Assembly (NCBI RefSeq): GCF_047549485.1
Contig: NZ_CP180191.1
Location: 2,852,001 to 2,916,000, forward strand
DNA from: Piscinibacterium candidicorallinum
GTDB taxonomy: Bacteria > Pseudomonadota > Gammaproteobacteria > Burkholderiales > Burkholderiaceae_C
Length of the DNA: 64,000 nucleotides
Direction of reading: 5' to 3'
Program-made: the position numbers and the translations under genes
In this document: positions 24,040-32,681 of the stretch, piece by piece
How positions within the stretch are numbered: the first letter of the stretch is position 1
Layout: every line of letters starts with the position of its first letter
Notes under the pieces: generated by a model
Databases searched by the model: none
What the model saw: the letters and a program-made list of their open reading frames with translations, nothing else
Told to the model about the DNA's origin: nothing

Positions 24040-24648
24040 TCACTTCACCGATGTGCCGAGAACCTGCAGATAGGCCACCAATGCGTCCATCTCGGTCTTG
24101 CCCGCGACTTCGTCCTTGGCCTTCTTGATTTCCTCATCCGAGTACGGCGCACCCAGCTTTCTAAGTGTGGTCATGTGTGCGGCCACCGATCCCGCATCGG
24201 CAGGATTGCGTGCCAGCCACGGGTAGGCGGGCATGTTGGATTCGGGAACAAGATCGCGCGGATTGATGAGATGGATCTTGTGCCACTCATCGCTGTACCG
24301 ACCCCCGACTCGAGCGAGATCCGGGCCTGTACGCTTGCTGCCCCACTGGAAGGGGTGGTCGTAGACAAACTCCCCGGCGACCGAGTAGTGCCCATAGCGG
24401 AGCGTCTCGGCGCGGAACGGGCGAATCATCTGCGAGTGGCAGTTGTAGCAACCCTCGCGGATGTAGATGTCCCGGCCGACCACCTGCAGTGCGGTGTAAG
24501 GCTTGAGGCCGGCTACCGGCTCCGTGGTGGAGCGCTGGTAGAACAGCGGAACGATCTCCACCAGGCCGCCAATAGCCACGACCAACAGGATCAGGACGAT
24601 CAGCAGGACGTTCGAGGTCTCGATCTTTTCGTGATTGAACATGCTCAT
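24040..24648 (-). CDS. ccoO: Cytochrome cbb3 oxidase subunit II (monoheme cytochrome c)
   Basis: 202 residues: an N-terminal membrane anchor (VLLIVLILLVVAIGGLVEIV) and a periplasmic cytochrome domain with the heme site CYNCH in REGCYNCHSQMIRPFRAET and the axial Met in PESNMPAYPWLA. CcoO carries electrons from CcoP to the CcoN active site. It lies 14 bases behind ccoN. Confidence 0.97.
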   Translation of the reverse strand: MSMFNHEKIETSNVLLIVLILLVVAIGGLVEIVPLFYQRSTTEPVAGLKPYTALQVVGRDIYIREGCYNCHSQMIRPFRAETLRYGHYSVAGEFVYDHPFQWGSKRTGPDLARVGGRYSDEWHKIHLINPRDLVPESNMPAYPWLARNPADAGSVAAHMTTLRKLGAPYSDEEIKKAKDEVAGKTEMDALVAYLQVLGTSVK

Positions 24649-24662
24649 GATTTCCCCCGAAG

Positions 24663-26114
24663 TCAGGCGTGCGCAGGCGCAGGGATGGCAACGACCTCAC
24701 GCTTGCGGCCGCTGATCGTCATCCACACATTGACCGCCATTAGCACCATGCCGGCGAGGTAGAGCACGCCACCGAGCAGGCGCACGACATAGAAGGGGAA
24801 GGTGGCCTTCACACTCTCGACGAAGGTGTAGGTCAATGTGCCATCTTCATTCACGGCGCGCCACATCAGTCCCTGCATCACCCCGGCGATCCACATCGCG
24901 GCGATGTAGAGCACGATGCCGATCGTCGCGGTCCAGAAGTGCAGGCTGATGAGATCCTTGCTGGCCATTTCCGTGCGGCCGACCATGCGCGGGATCAGGT
25001 AATACATGGCGCCCATCGACACCATGCCCACCCAGCCCAGAGCGCCCGAGTGCACGTGGCCCACCGTCCAGTCTGTGTAGTGCGACAGCGCGTTCACGGT
25101 CTTGATGGACATCATCGGACCTTCAAACGTGCTCATGCCATAGAAGGACACCGAGACGATCAGGAAGCGCAGCACGGGATCGTCACGCAGCTTGTGCCAG
25201 GCCCCGGACAGCGTCATGATGCCGTTGATCATCCCGCCCCAGCTAGGTGCGAGCAGGATCAGCGAGAACACCATGCCCAGCGACTGGGTCCAGTCAGGCA
25301 GCGCCGTGTAGTGGAGATGATGCGGGCCAGCCCACATGTAGGTGAAGATCAGTGCCCAGAAGTGCACGATCGACAGCCGATATGAATACACAGGCTGGTT
25401 GGCTTGCTTGGGGATGAAGTAGTACATGATCCCCAGGAAGCCCGCAGTAAGGAAGAAGCCCACGGCGTTGTGGCCGTACCACCACTGGACCATCGCGTCC
25501 TGCACGCCCGCGTAAGCCGAGTAGGACTTCATCGGACCAGCGGGGAGTGCCGCGCTGTTCACGACATGCAGCAGCGCGACCGTCAGGATGAATGCACCGA
25601 AGAACCAGTTGGCGACATAGATGTGCTTGACCTTGCGCACCGCCAATGTGCCGAAGAAGTTCACCGCATACGCCACCCACACCAGCGTGATCGCAATGTC
25701 GATCGGCCACTCCAGCTCCGCGTACTCCTTGCCGGACGTGTAGCCCAGCGGCAGGGACACTGCTGCAGCGACGATGATGGCCTGCCAACCCCAGAACGTG
25801 AACGCTGCGAGCTTGTCAGAAAATAGGCGCACATGGCACGTACGCTGGACGACGTAGTAGCTCGTCGCAAACAAGGCACAACCACCGAATGCGAAGATCA
25901 CTGCGTTCGTATGCAGCGGCCGCAGGCGACCGTAGGTCAGCCACGGAGTGTCAAAGTTGAGCTGCGGCCAGGCGAGCTGTGCGGCGATCACGACGCCCAC
26001 CAGCATGCCCACCAAGCCCCAGACGATCGTCATCACGGCGAACTGCATGACGACTTTGTCGTTGTAGACCCCTGACCCCATGTGCGGAGCCGCGGTTGGT
26101 TGGACTGTGTTCAA
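24663..26114 (-). CDS. ccoN: Cytochrome cbb3 oxidase catalytic subunit I
   Basis: The catalytic heme-copper subunit, with low-spin heme b and a heme b3-CuB centre. Twelve membrane helices; metal-ligand histidines are visible in RPLHTNAVIF, YGHNAVGFFLTAGFLG, HFWALIFTYMWAGPHHLHYT and VGHVHSGALGW. No clear ATG with a ribosome binding site exists in the first part. I place the start at TTG 26114, preceded by GGGAG, giving 483 residues in line with homologues; ATG 26081 is an alternative that would shorten it by 11 residues. The FNR box at 26167-26180 fits an FNR-activated promoter (about -41) for this gene. Confidence 0.95.
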   Translation of the reverse strand: MNTVQPTAAPHMGSGVYNDKVVMQFAVMTIVWGLVGMLVGVVIAAQLAWPQLNFDTPWLTYGRLRPLHTNAVIFAFGGCALFATSYYVVQRTCHVRLFSDKLAAFTFWGWQAIIVAAAVSLPLGYTSGKEYAELEWPIDIAITLVWVAYAVNFFGTLAVRKVKHIYVANWFFGAFILTVALLHVVNSAALPAGPMKSYSAYAGVQDAMVQWWYGHNAVGFFLTAGFLGIMYYFIPKQANQPVYSYRLSIVHFWALIFTYMWAGPHHLHYTALPDWTQSLGMVFSLILLAPSWGGMINGIMTLSGAWHKLRDDPVLRFLIVSVSFYGMSTFEGPMMSIKTVNALSHYTDWTVGHVHSGALGWVGMVSMGAMYYLIPRMVGRTEMASKDLISLHFWTATIGIVLYIAAMWIAGVMQGLMWRAVNEDGTLTYTFVESVKATFPFYVVRLLGGVLYLAGMVLMAVNVWMTISGRKREVVAIPAPAHA

Positions 26115-26166
26115 GGTCTGCTCCCAGTGTGTGGGGGCATTCTTCGTGATGTCGCGCTCGATTGCG

Positions 26167-26180
26167 TTGACTGAAGTCAA
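26167..26180. promoter_or_regulatory. FNR/ANR box upstream of ccoN
   Basis: TTGACTGAAGTCAA, symmetric and matching TTGAT-N4-ATCAA at eight of ten positions. It is 53 bases upstream of the proposed ccoN start, with AAGAAT about 30 bases further on as a possible -10 element. Confidence 0.8.
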
Positions 26181-26208
26181 CTCCGACGAGGGTCGAAGCC
26201 GAAGGTGT

Positions 26209-26397
26209 TTACTTGACCTGCGACCTTTGTTCGCACGCGTCAGTTGCGGCCCCTGCGGAGCAACTCAGATCAAGCAGTTGCGCGCCCACAGTCTCCAGGT
26301 CATCGAACTGTTCGCCTTCAACAGCCCAGACCAACAACGCGGCAACACCGAAGACCAGCGCAACCGACATAGGAATGAGCAGATAGAGGATCTCCAT
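26209..26397 (-). CDS. ccoS: CcoS, cbb3 oxidase maturation protein
   Basis: 62 residues with the CcoS signature: an N-terminal membrane helix starting MEILYLLIPMSVALVFG and the conserved WAVEGEQFDDLE just after it. CcoS is needed for heme and copper incorporation into CcoN. It starts 2 bases behind the ccoI stop codon. The tail after residue 45 is longer than the core motif and contains two extra cysteines. Confidence 0.92.
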   Translation of the reverse strand: MEILYLLIPMSVALVFGVAALLVWAVEGEQFDDLETVGAQLLDLSCSAGAATDACEQRSQVK

Positions 26398-26399
26398 GC

Positions 26400-28676
26400 T
26401 CAGGGCTCCGCGACGGCCTTGGACTCAACCGGGATACGCGAAATCCGCCAAGCGTTGGCGAGCACCAGCAACGAGCTGGCAGCCATGCCAACACTTGCCC
26501 ATCCCGGGCTGATCCAGCCCCATACAGCTAAAGGAACGCAGACCACGTTGTACCCAAGCGCCCAGACAAGATTCTGGTGAATGATTCTGATGGTGGTTTG
26601 GGCAGTTTTGCGAAGCAAAGCGATGCTCGACAGTCGCTCGCCCAAGATGACCAAGTCCGCTGCAGCCTGCGTGGCGGGCGCGCCGGTCACCAAGGCGGCG
26701 GACACATCGGCGCCTGCGAGCAGGGGCCCGTCATTCAGGCCATCTCCTACAGCGAGCACCACCCGGCCACCATGCTGCAAGGACCGGAGTTCGGCCAGCT
26801 TGCCCTCCGCGCTCAAGCCACCGTGCACGCCATCGACGCCGAGCTCGCGCGCTAGCCGCTTCGTCTGGTCCGGACTGTCACCGCTGAGCACGGACACAGC
26901 TAGCCCCTCGCGATTCAAGGCTCTTACCGTCTCCAGCGCCTCGCTACGAATCCGCTCGCTGAACTCAATCAATGCGACGCGCCCTTGTTCGTCCCGAAGC
27001 TCGCAGTGCACACCGCCGCCCGGAAGAATGGAGCCCCCTGCCGGCTTGCCAAATTGATAGCGGCGGCCGGCAACCGTGCCTTCGACACCAACTCCAGGGA
27101 TCTCCCGCTGCTCGCTCGCTCGGGGCAAGTCACCCTGTACTTCGGAACGCTGTCTGAGCGCGGACGCGATGGGATGGAACCCCTGCCCTTCGAGGGCTGT
27201 GGCGATCTGCAGCGCCTCAGAAGAGCTCAGAGTGCTCGCCGGGGCAACGAACACTCGCTCTACGCGGAGCGCATCTGCGCTGAGTGTGCCCGTCTTGTCG
27301 AACACCACATGTGAGACCCTTGCGAGCTGCAACAGGGCTGCAGGCTTGCGCAGGTAGACGCCCAGCCGCGCGAGGCGACCCACAGCCGCGAGCATGGCAG
27401 CTGGCGTCGCAAGCGACAGCGCACAAGGGCAAGTCACCATGAGTACAGCAATCGCGACACTCAGCGCACGATCCGTGTCATGTGGCCACCAGTACAGCAT
27501 CCCGAGTGCGGCGCACAGCAGCACCCCGGCAAGAAAGTACGGCGCCCAACGATCAGCGCGGTCGATCGCAGTGAAACGTGCCGCAGACACACGCCTCATG
27601 AGCGTCGCAATCTCGGCGGCACGCGTCGAGGCACCAAGCGCATCGACGCGAACTCGGATCTGAGCCGACAAGTTCACCGTGCCTGCATGCACGCGGTCGC
27701 CCGACTTCCGAGCGACCGGCATCGATTCGCCGGTCAGGATCGACTCGTTCAACGCCGAATGACCCTCCTCAATGCGACCGTCGCCGGGAACGACTGCACC
27801 GGCACTGACCAGAACAAGGTCGCCCTCGCGCAAGGCCTCCGTATCGACTGACTCGATGCGTTCTGCGCCGGTCACGTCCATCACAATCCGTTTGGCGTGA
27901 CCTGCAACCACGCTCGACAGGCGCTCGACGCGTGACTCCAGCGCATGCTGTCCGCGCAGGAGCAGATAGCGCACCGTCAGAACCAGCGCAACAAACATCG
28001 CAAGACTGTCGAACCACACCTCGCCCTTGCCACTGAAGGTTGCATGTGTGCTCGCCACAAAGGTCAGCACGATCGCTGCGCTGACGGTGACATCCATGTT
28101 GATGGTGCGGCTGCGAAGACCGCTCCATGCCGCTCCGAGGATTGGCGAAGCCGCTACGAGAATGACTGGCAGACTCAGAATCCACTGCGCCCATCGCAGC
28201 AGGAAAGCATGGTCAGGAAGCAGTTCTCCGGGCGCAGTCTGGTATGCAGGCCATGCATACATCATGATCTGCATCATGGCCAACCAGGCGATTCCAGTGC
28301 GCCAGAGCAAGGCCTTCCGGATGGTGCGGCGGGCTTGCTCCTGGCTAGGGGCATCGGATGCTCGCGGCGAGTACCCGAGAGTTGCGATCAACTCGGAAAT
28401 TCGAGCCGCACTGATGCGTGCCGGTTCGAACTCGATCAGGGCCTGGCGCGTCAGTGCATTGATCTGCACGCTGCGGACGCCCGGCTGGGGCCGCAGGAGA
28501 TCGCCGATGGCCACGGTACAGGCACCGCAAACGACCCCGTCAATCACCAAGGCGAGTTCCCGGAGCGGCGCATCCCTATGCTCCGATCCGGACGTCGACC
28601 TGCTTGTCCCGGGGGTCACGCCTTTCAGCGCGACGTCCGGCACGGCAGCAGTTAGGCCCACGGACTCCATTTTCAT
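26400..28676 (-). CDS. ccoI: CcoI/FixI, copper-translocating P1B-type ATPase
   Basis: Exports Cu(I) for assembly of the cbb3 oxidase. Domain order: heavy-metal-associated domain with C50-x2-C53 (GVVCGACT), eight membrane helices, actuator motif LTGESMPVARKSGDRV, the metal-binding CPC in VTCPCALSLATPAA, the phosphorylation site DKTGT, and the hinge GDGLNDGPLLAGADVSAAL. At 758 residues it is within family range. Two close ATG codons (28676, 28670) could start it. An FNR box at 28712-28725 lies 36 bases upstream. The order ccoI-ccoS-ccoNOQP-ccoGH on one strand suggests one regulon with two promoters. Confidence 0.94.
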   Translation of the reverse strand: MKMESVGLTAAVPDVALKGVTPGTSRSTSGSEHRDAPLRELALVIDGVVCGACTVAIGDLLRPQPGVRSVQINALTRQALIEFEPARISAARISELIATLGYSPRASDAPSQEQARRTIRKALLWRTGIAWLAMMQIMMYAWPAYQTAPGELLPDHAFLLRWAQWILSLPVILVAASPILGAAWSGLRSRTINMDVTVSAAIVLTFVASTHATFSGKGEVWFDSLAMFVALVLTVRYLLLRGQHALESRVERLSSVVAGHAKRIVMDVTGAERIESVDTEALREGDLVLVSAGAVVPGDGRIEEGHSALNESILTGESMPVARKSGDRVHAGTVNLSAQIRVRVDALGASTRAAEIATLMRRVSAARFTAIDRADRWAPYFLAGVLLCAALGMLYWWPHDTDRALSVAIAVLMVTCPCALSLATPAAMLAAVGRLARLGVYLRKPAALLQLARVSHVVFDKTGTLSADALRVERVFVAPASTLSSSEALQIATALEGQGFHPIASALRQRSEVQGDLPRASEQREIPGVGVEGTVAGRRYQFGKPAGGSILPGGGVHCELRDEQGRVALIEFSERIRSEALETVRALNREGLAVSVLSGDSPDQTKRLARELGVDGVHGGLSAEGKLAELRSLQHGGRVVLAVGDGLNDGPLLAGADVSAALVTGAPATQAAADLVILGERLSSIALLRKTAQTTIRIIHQNLVWALGYNVVCVPLAVWGWISPGWASVGMAASSLLVLANAWRISRIPVESKAVAEP

Positions 28677-28711
28677 TCGGAGCAGGCTAGGGCCACGCAA
28701 GGGCTAGGCAC

Positions 28712-28725
28712 TTGATGCGCGTCAA
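28712..28725. promoter_or_regulatory. FNR/ANR box upstream of ccoI
   Basis: TTGATGCGCGTCAA matches the FNR consensus TTGAT-N4-ATCAA at nine of ten positions, the best of the three boxes here. Confidence 0.75.
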
Positions 28726-28790
28726 TAAGGCCCCAGCGGGCTCGCGGCACTACGCCGCAGCATGCTGGAGTGCTCAGGATCTGACCACGC

Positions 28791-28823
28791 AGAAAAGAAA
28801 AAGCCCTGCTGTTGCAGGGCTTT
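28791..28823 (-). terminator. Terminator after the Ala-Glu-Asp tRNA cluster
   Basis: On the minus strand AAAGCCCTGC-AACA-GCAGGGCTTT is a perfect stem followed by TTCTTTTCT, just past the tRNA-Asp gene. Confidence 0.85.
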
Positions 28824-28828
28824 GATCT

Positions 28829-28905
28829 TGGCGGAGCGGACGGGGCTCGAACCCGCGACCCCCGGCGTGACAGGCCGGTATTCTAACCAACTGAACTACC
28901 GCTCC
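28829..28905 (-). tRNA. tRNA-Asp (GTC)
   Basis: Full 77-base cloverleaf with encoded CCA. Acceptor GGAGCGG/CCGCTCC, D-arm TAGTTCAGTTGGTTAGA, anticodon arm CCGGCCTGTCACGCCGG with GTC, T-arm GCGGGTTCGAGCCCCGT. It matches E. coli tRNA-Asp at most positions. Confidence 0.97.
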
Positions 28906-28915
28906 GCGCGGTAAC

Positions 28916-28991
28916 TGGCGTCCCCACGGGGATTCGAACCCCGGTTATCGCCGTGAAAGGGCGGTGTCCTAGGCCTCTAGACGATGGGGAC
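28916..28991 (-). tRNA. tRNA-Glu (TTC)
   Basis: 76 bases with encoded CCA. Acceptor GTCCCCA, anticodon arm CGCCCTTTCACGGCG with TTC, T-arm CCGGGGTTCGAATCCCCGT. It is separated from tRNA-Asp by only 10 bases, so they share a transcript. Confidence 0.97.
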
Positions 28992-29025
28992 GAGGCACTC
29001 TTCTACTACTCGCTTGCCGAGTTGC

Positions 29026-29101
<76 letters not shown>

Positions 29102-29191
29102 GTGTTGCGCTACCGCGAACTATTGCTGCCAACGAGAGCAACTCAAGCAAGACAAAAACTATAGCATCTCCGAGCAGGCTTCGCAAGCCGA

Positions 29192-30622
29192 CTACGCTCC
29201 CATGCGCTGGAGTTCGGCCTCCAATCGAGCCAGGACAGGGTCGCGGCCCATCAGCCAAAGCACGGCATCGACACTTGGCGTCTGTGTTTGCCCGGTGATG
29301 GCCACGCGGACGGGAATCGCAAGCTGGGGCATCTTCAGGCCGTGCGCCGTCAAGACGGCCTTCATTTCCGCAGCAATGTCCCCGGCCTGCCAGTTGCATT
29401 GGGCAAGCCGGTTGCAGAAGTCGCGCAAGGCAGGGCCGAGTGCGGGAACCAGATGCTGCTCTCGAAGTGCGTCAGACACCTGCGGATGACGCCAGAACAG
29501 GCTCACTTCCTGTGCAAGCTGCACGAGAGTCTGCACCCTCGAGCGGTAGAGCACCACGGCGTCCATCAGACGGGCCCAATCCTGAGCGCACAGCGGCGCC
29601 GCAATCACACCGTCGCGCAGCAGGCGCGACTGCACATCTGCAGAGAGGCGGCCGATGTCCGCGCGCTTGATGTGCTCCGCGTTGATCCAGGCGAACTTTT
29701 CCGGATCAAAGCGCGAAGCCGACGCGCTAATGGCTGGCACATCGAACCACTCGACGAGTTGCTCACGCGTGAAGACTTCGTCGTCGCCATGACTCCAGCC
29801 CAGGCGAGCAAGCATGTTGATCATGGCTTCGGGCAGATAGCCCTCTTCGCGATACTCAAGCACGCTACGCGCTCCATGCCGCTTGGACAGCTTCTGACCG
29901 TCTGGACCCAGGACGGTGGGAGTGTGTGCGTAGATCGGTGGCGTTGCCCCCAGCGCCAGCATGATGTTGATCTGCCGCGGCGTGTTGTTCACGTGATCGT
30001 CGCCGCGAATGACATGCGTGATGGCCATGTCGATGTCATCGACCACCACGCAGAAGTTGTAGGTGGGCGTGCCATCCGGACGAGCGATGATGAGATCGTC
30101 CAGCTCCGAGTTGGCGATCTCGACCTGCCCCTTCACGCCATCCTGCCAGCTGACCGTCCCTGTGGTCGGATTCCGAAATCGGATCACTGGCTTCACACCG
30201 GTGGGCGGCTCTGGGAGCAGCTTGCCGGTCTCGGGGCGCCAGCGGCCGTCATAGCGCGGCTTCTCGCCACGCGCCATCTGCGCCTCGCGCAAGGCGTCGA
30301 GTTCATCAGGCTGCATGTAGCAGTGATAGGCGCGACCATCGGCGAGCATCTGCGCGAGCACGTCCTTGTAGCGCGGCATTCGGCGCATCTGGTAGACCAG
30401 CTTGTCGCCCGGGTTGTCATAGTTCAGCCCCAACCAGTCCATGACCTCGAGCACGACGTCCACCGCGGCCTGGGTGGATCGCTCCTGGTCGGTGTCTTCG
30501 ATGCGCAGCAAAAACTCGCCGCCGTGATGGCGTGCAAACGCCCAGGCGAACAACGCGGTGCGAATGTTGCCGAGATGAACGTAGCCCGTAGGCGAAGGGG
30601 CAAACCGGGTGCGAAGCGTCAT
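29192..30622 (-). CDS. gltX: Glutamyl-tRNA synthetase
   Basis: Class I synthetase that charges tRNA-Glu. The ATP-binding motifs are present: PTGYVHLGNIRTALFAW (HIGH region) and KLSKRHG (KMSKS region). At 476 residues it is standard and belongs to the discriminating bacterial type. ATG 30622 gives the normal start MTLRTRFAPSPTG; GGAAG lies upstream. It sits between tRNA-Val and the Ala-Glu-Asp cluster on the same strand, so its own substrate tRNA is a neighbour. Confidence 0.97.
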   Translation of the reverse strand: MTLRTRFAPSPTGYVHLGNIRTALFAWAFARHHGGEFLLRIEDTDQERSTQAAVDVVLEVMDWLGLNYDNPGDKLVYQMRRMPRYKDVLAQMLADGRAYHCYMQPDELDALREAQMARGEKPRYDGRWRPETGKLLPEPPTGVKPVIRFRNPTTGTVSWQDGVKGQVEIANSELDDLIIARPDGTPTYNFCVVVDDIDMAITHVIRGDDHVNNTPRQINIMLALGATPPIYAHTPTVLGPDGQKLSKRHGARSVLEYREEGYLPEAMINMLARLGWSHGDDEVFTREQLVEWFDVPAISASASRFDPEKFAWINAEHIKRADIGRLSADVQSRLLRDGVIAAPLCAQDWARLMDAVVLYRSRVQTLVQLAQEVSLFWRHPQVSDALREQHLVPALGPALRDFCNRLAQCNWQAGDIAAEMKAVLTAHGLKMPQLAIPVRVAITGQTQTPSVDAVLWLMGRDPVLARLEAELQRMGA

Positions 30623-30640
30623 GGATCTTCCAGCGAAGCA

Positions 30641-30671
30641 CAAAGCAAAAGACCCCGACGAGTCGGGGTCT
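30641..30671 (-). terminator. Terminator between tRNA-Val and gltX
   Basis: GACCCCGAC-TC-GTCGGGGTC with a following TTTTGCTTTG on the minus strand; it separates tRNA-Val from gltX. Confidence 0.85.
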
Positions 30672-30683
30672 TGATGCAGATTC

Positions 30684-30758
30684 TGGTGGGCGGTAGTGGG
30701 TTCGAACCACTGACCCCTGCCGTGTGAAGGCAGTGCTCTACCGCTGAGCTAACCGCCC
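30684..30758 (-). tRNA. tRNA-Val (CAC)
   Basis: 75 bases with encoded CCA. Acceptor GGGCGGT/ACCGCCC, anticodon stem CTGCC/GGCAG around TTCACAC, placing CAC at positions 34-36. Valine identity elements A35 and C36 agree. Confidence 0.95.
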
Positions 30759-30832
30759 AACTTCGTTAGTATAGCCCAGACTCACGAACACCCCGCCGAC
30801 AGCACCTGCGCGGCGCCGTACCGAACTGCTTC

Positions 30833-32680
30833 ATGCCTCACTGGCTGCGCGCCGCGTCCCTGGCGGCCACGCTCTCCACTTTCGCTGTCACGCCCATGCA
30901 CTCCATGGCGCAGACGTCGGCGTCAGCCGCCCAGGATGCGCCGGCGCGTGCGCCGCTGAGTGTCGAGATCGACGCCCCCACAGACCTGCGCGACCTGCTC
31001 AACCGCCATCTGGACGTTGTACGCCTCTTGCAGGCGGGTGCGCCAGGCGAGCAGGAGTTCAACCGCCTGCTGCTCGCCGCGCCAGCGCAGGTCCGAGCGC
31101 TGCTGGAAACCGAGGGCTACTTTGCGCCGCTGGTCGAGGTGCAGCGTGCCGAGGCCGATCGCCCGGCGCGGATCAAGGTCAGCCCGGGGCCACGCGTACT
31201 GGTCGGACGCGTCGAGATCAATGCCGTCGGGGCGCTGGGCGAGGCGCTCGCCAAACCCGAAGCGGCCGATCCGGACCTGGTACGCCTGTGGAGGCGCGTG
31301 ACAAACACATGGCCCCTGCCCGAAGGCAGCGCGTTTCGGGTATCCGACTGGAGCAGTGCAAAAGCTGCCGTGCTGGCACGCCTGCGCGCCGAGCGCTACC
31401 CGAATGCCGCACTCGCCAGCAGCGAAGCCGAAGTCAACGCCGAGGAGCACCGTGCCGCCCTGCGGGTAGACCTCGACAGCGGCCCAGCGATGGTCTTCGG
31501 AACCGTTCGCGTCGAAGGCCTGAGCCGATACCCGGAGTCCTCCGTACTCAACCTCAAGACCTTCGGCCCTGGCACGACCTACAGCGAAAAATTGCTGCTC
31601 GACTATCAGGAACGCCTCATCAAGGCCGGACAGTTCGGCGGCGTCTCGGTCAGCACGGAGCCAGCAGGAACACCCGGGCAGCTCAATGTGGTCGTGCGGG
31701 TTCAGGAACAGAGCGCACAGCAGCTCACGCTGAGCCTGGGTTTTGACGATGCGTCCGGCCCGCGTGTGGGTGCCGAGCATGTGTCGCGCCGCGTGTTCGG
31801 CACCGATTGGACCGGCAAGGGTGTGGCCCAGTTGGGCAAGAACAAGCAAGAGTTCAGTACCGACTTCTATTCGTACCCGGGCGAAAATCTCTACCGCTGG
31901 CTCGTGGGTGCAAAGCGCACGCGCCTGGTCGCGGGCGGTCAGGTGACGGTGGACACCAGTGCACGCCTCGGCCGTACGCGGGACACCGAACGCATCGAGC
32001 GCACCTACTACGGCGAAGTGCTGTACGCGACGGCGCTGAACCGCGACACCAGCGAGCGAGGCACAGCGAGTGCCTACTCGGCGAACTACTTCTGGGTGCA
32101 TCGCGACGTCGACAGCGTCTTGCTGCCCACGCGCGGCCTGACCACCTCCGCACAGCTCTCAACCGGCTACGCGACCAGCACGATTGCACCCAACGGCCCG
32201 TTCACGCGCATGAACGCGCGGATGACCTACTACCGCCCGCTGGGCACCCGGACCAACCGGTGGTATGCCACGGGTCGGATCGAAGCGGGTGCCGTGATGG
32301 CGCGCGACGAGGTGGCCCTGCCTGAGTCCCTGCTGTTTCGCGCCGGCGGTGACCAGTCCGTGCGGGGCTACAACTATCAGTCCCTGGGTGTCGAGCAGAT
32401 CGTCGGCAAGGACGAGGTCATCGTGACCGGCGGGCGCTATCTCGCCACGGCCAGTGCCGAGCTGGCCCGGCCGATCTCCGAAAAGCTCAGCAGCTTCTGG
32501 ATTGCCGGTTTCGTCGATGCGGGCAACGCCGGAAACACGCTGCGCGATCTCGATCCGGCGGTGGGCTACGGCCTAGGACTGCGCTGGCGCAGCCCGGTCG
32601 GCCCGCTGAACATCGACATGGCCTACGGCAAGCGCACCCAGAAGTGGCGGCTGCACCTCACGGTCGGTGTGGCGTTCTGA
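30833..32680 (+). CDS. tamA: TamA, outer-membrane translocation and assembly protein
   Basis: A BamA/Omp85-family protein that, with TamB, inserts outer-membrane proteins and helps lipid traffic. Order: signal peptide (1-26, ending HSMAQ), three POTRA domains (about 45-280), then a 16-strand barrel with the conserved LRWRSPVGPLNIDMAYG near the C-terminus and a final strand ending in Phe (HLTVGVAF). The VRGY motif (SVRGYNYQSLG) of the barrel lid loop is present. 615 residues fits the family. The tamB gene begins 2 bases after the stop. Confidence 0.95.
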   Translation: MPHWLRAASLAATLSTFAVTPMHSMAQTSASAAQDAPARAPLSVEIDAPTDLRDLLNRHLDVVRLLQAGAPGEQEFNRLLLAAPAQVRALLETEGYFAPLVEVQRAEADRPARIKVSPGPRVLVGRVEINAVGALGEALAKPEAADPDLVRLWRRVTNTWPLPEGSAFRVSDWSSAKAAVLARLRAERYPNAALASSEAEVNAEEHRAALRVDLDSGPAMVFGTVRVEGLSRYPESSVLNLKTFGPGTTYSEKLLLDYQERLIKAGQFGGVSVSTEPAGTPGQLNVVVRVQEQSAQQLTLSLGFDDASGPRVGAEHVSRRVFGTDWTGKGVAQLGKNKQEFSTDFYSYPGENLYRWLVGAKRTRLVAGGQVTVDTSARLGRTRDTERIERTYYGEVLYATALNRDTSERGTASAYSANYFWVHRDVDSVLLPTRGLTTSAQLSTGYATSTIAPNGPFTRMNARMTYYRPLGTRTNRWYATGRIEAGAVMARDEVALPESLLFRAGGDQSVRGYNYQSLGVEQIVGKDEVIVTGGRYLATASAELARPISEKLSSFWIAGFVDAGNAGNTLRDLDPAVGYGLGLRWRSPVGPLNIDMAYGKRTQKWRLHLTVGVAF

Positions 32681-32681
32681 G

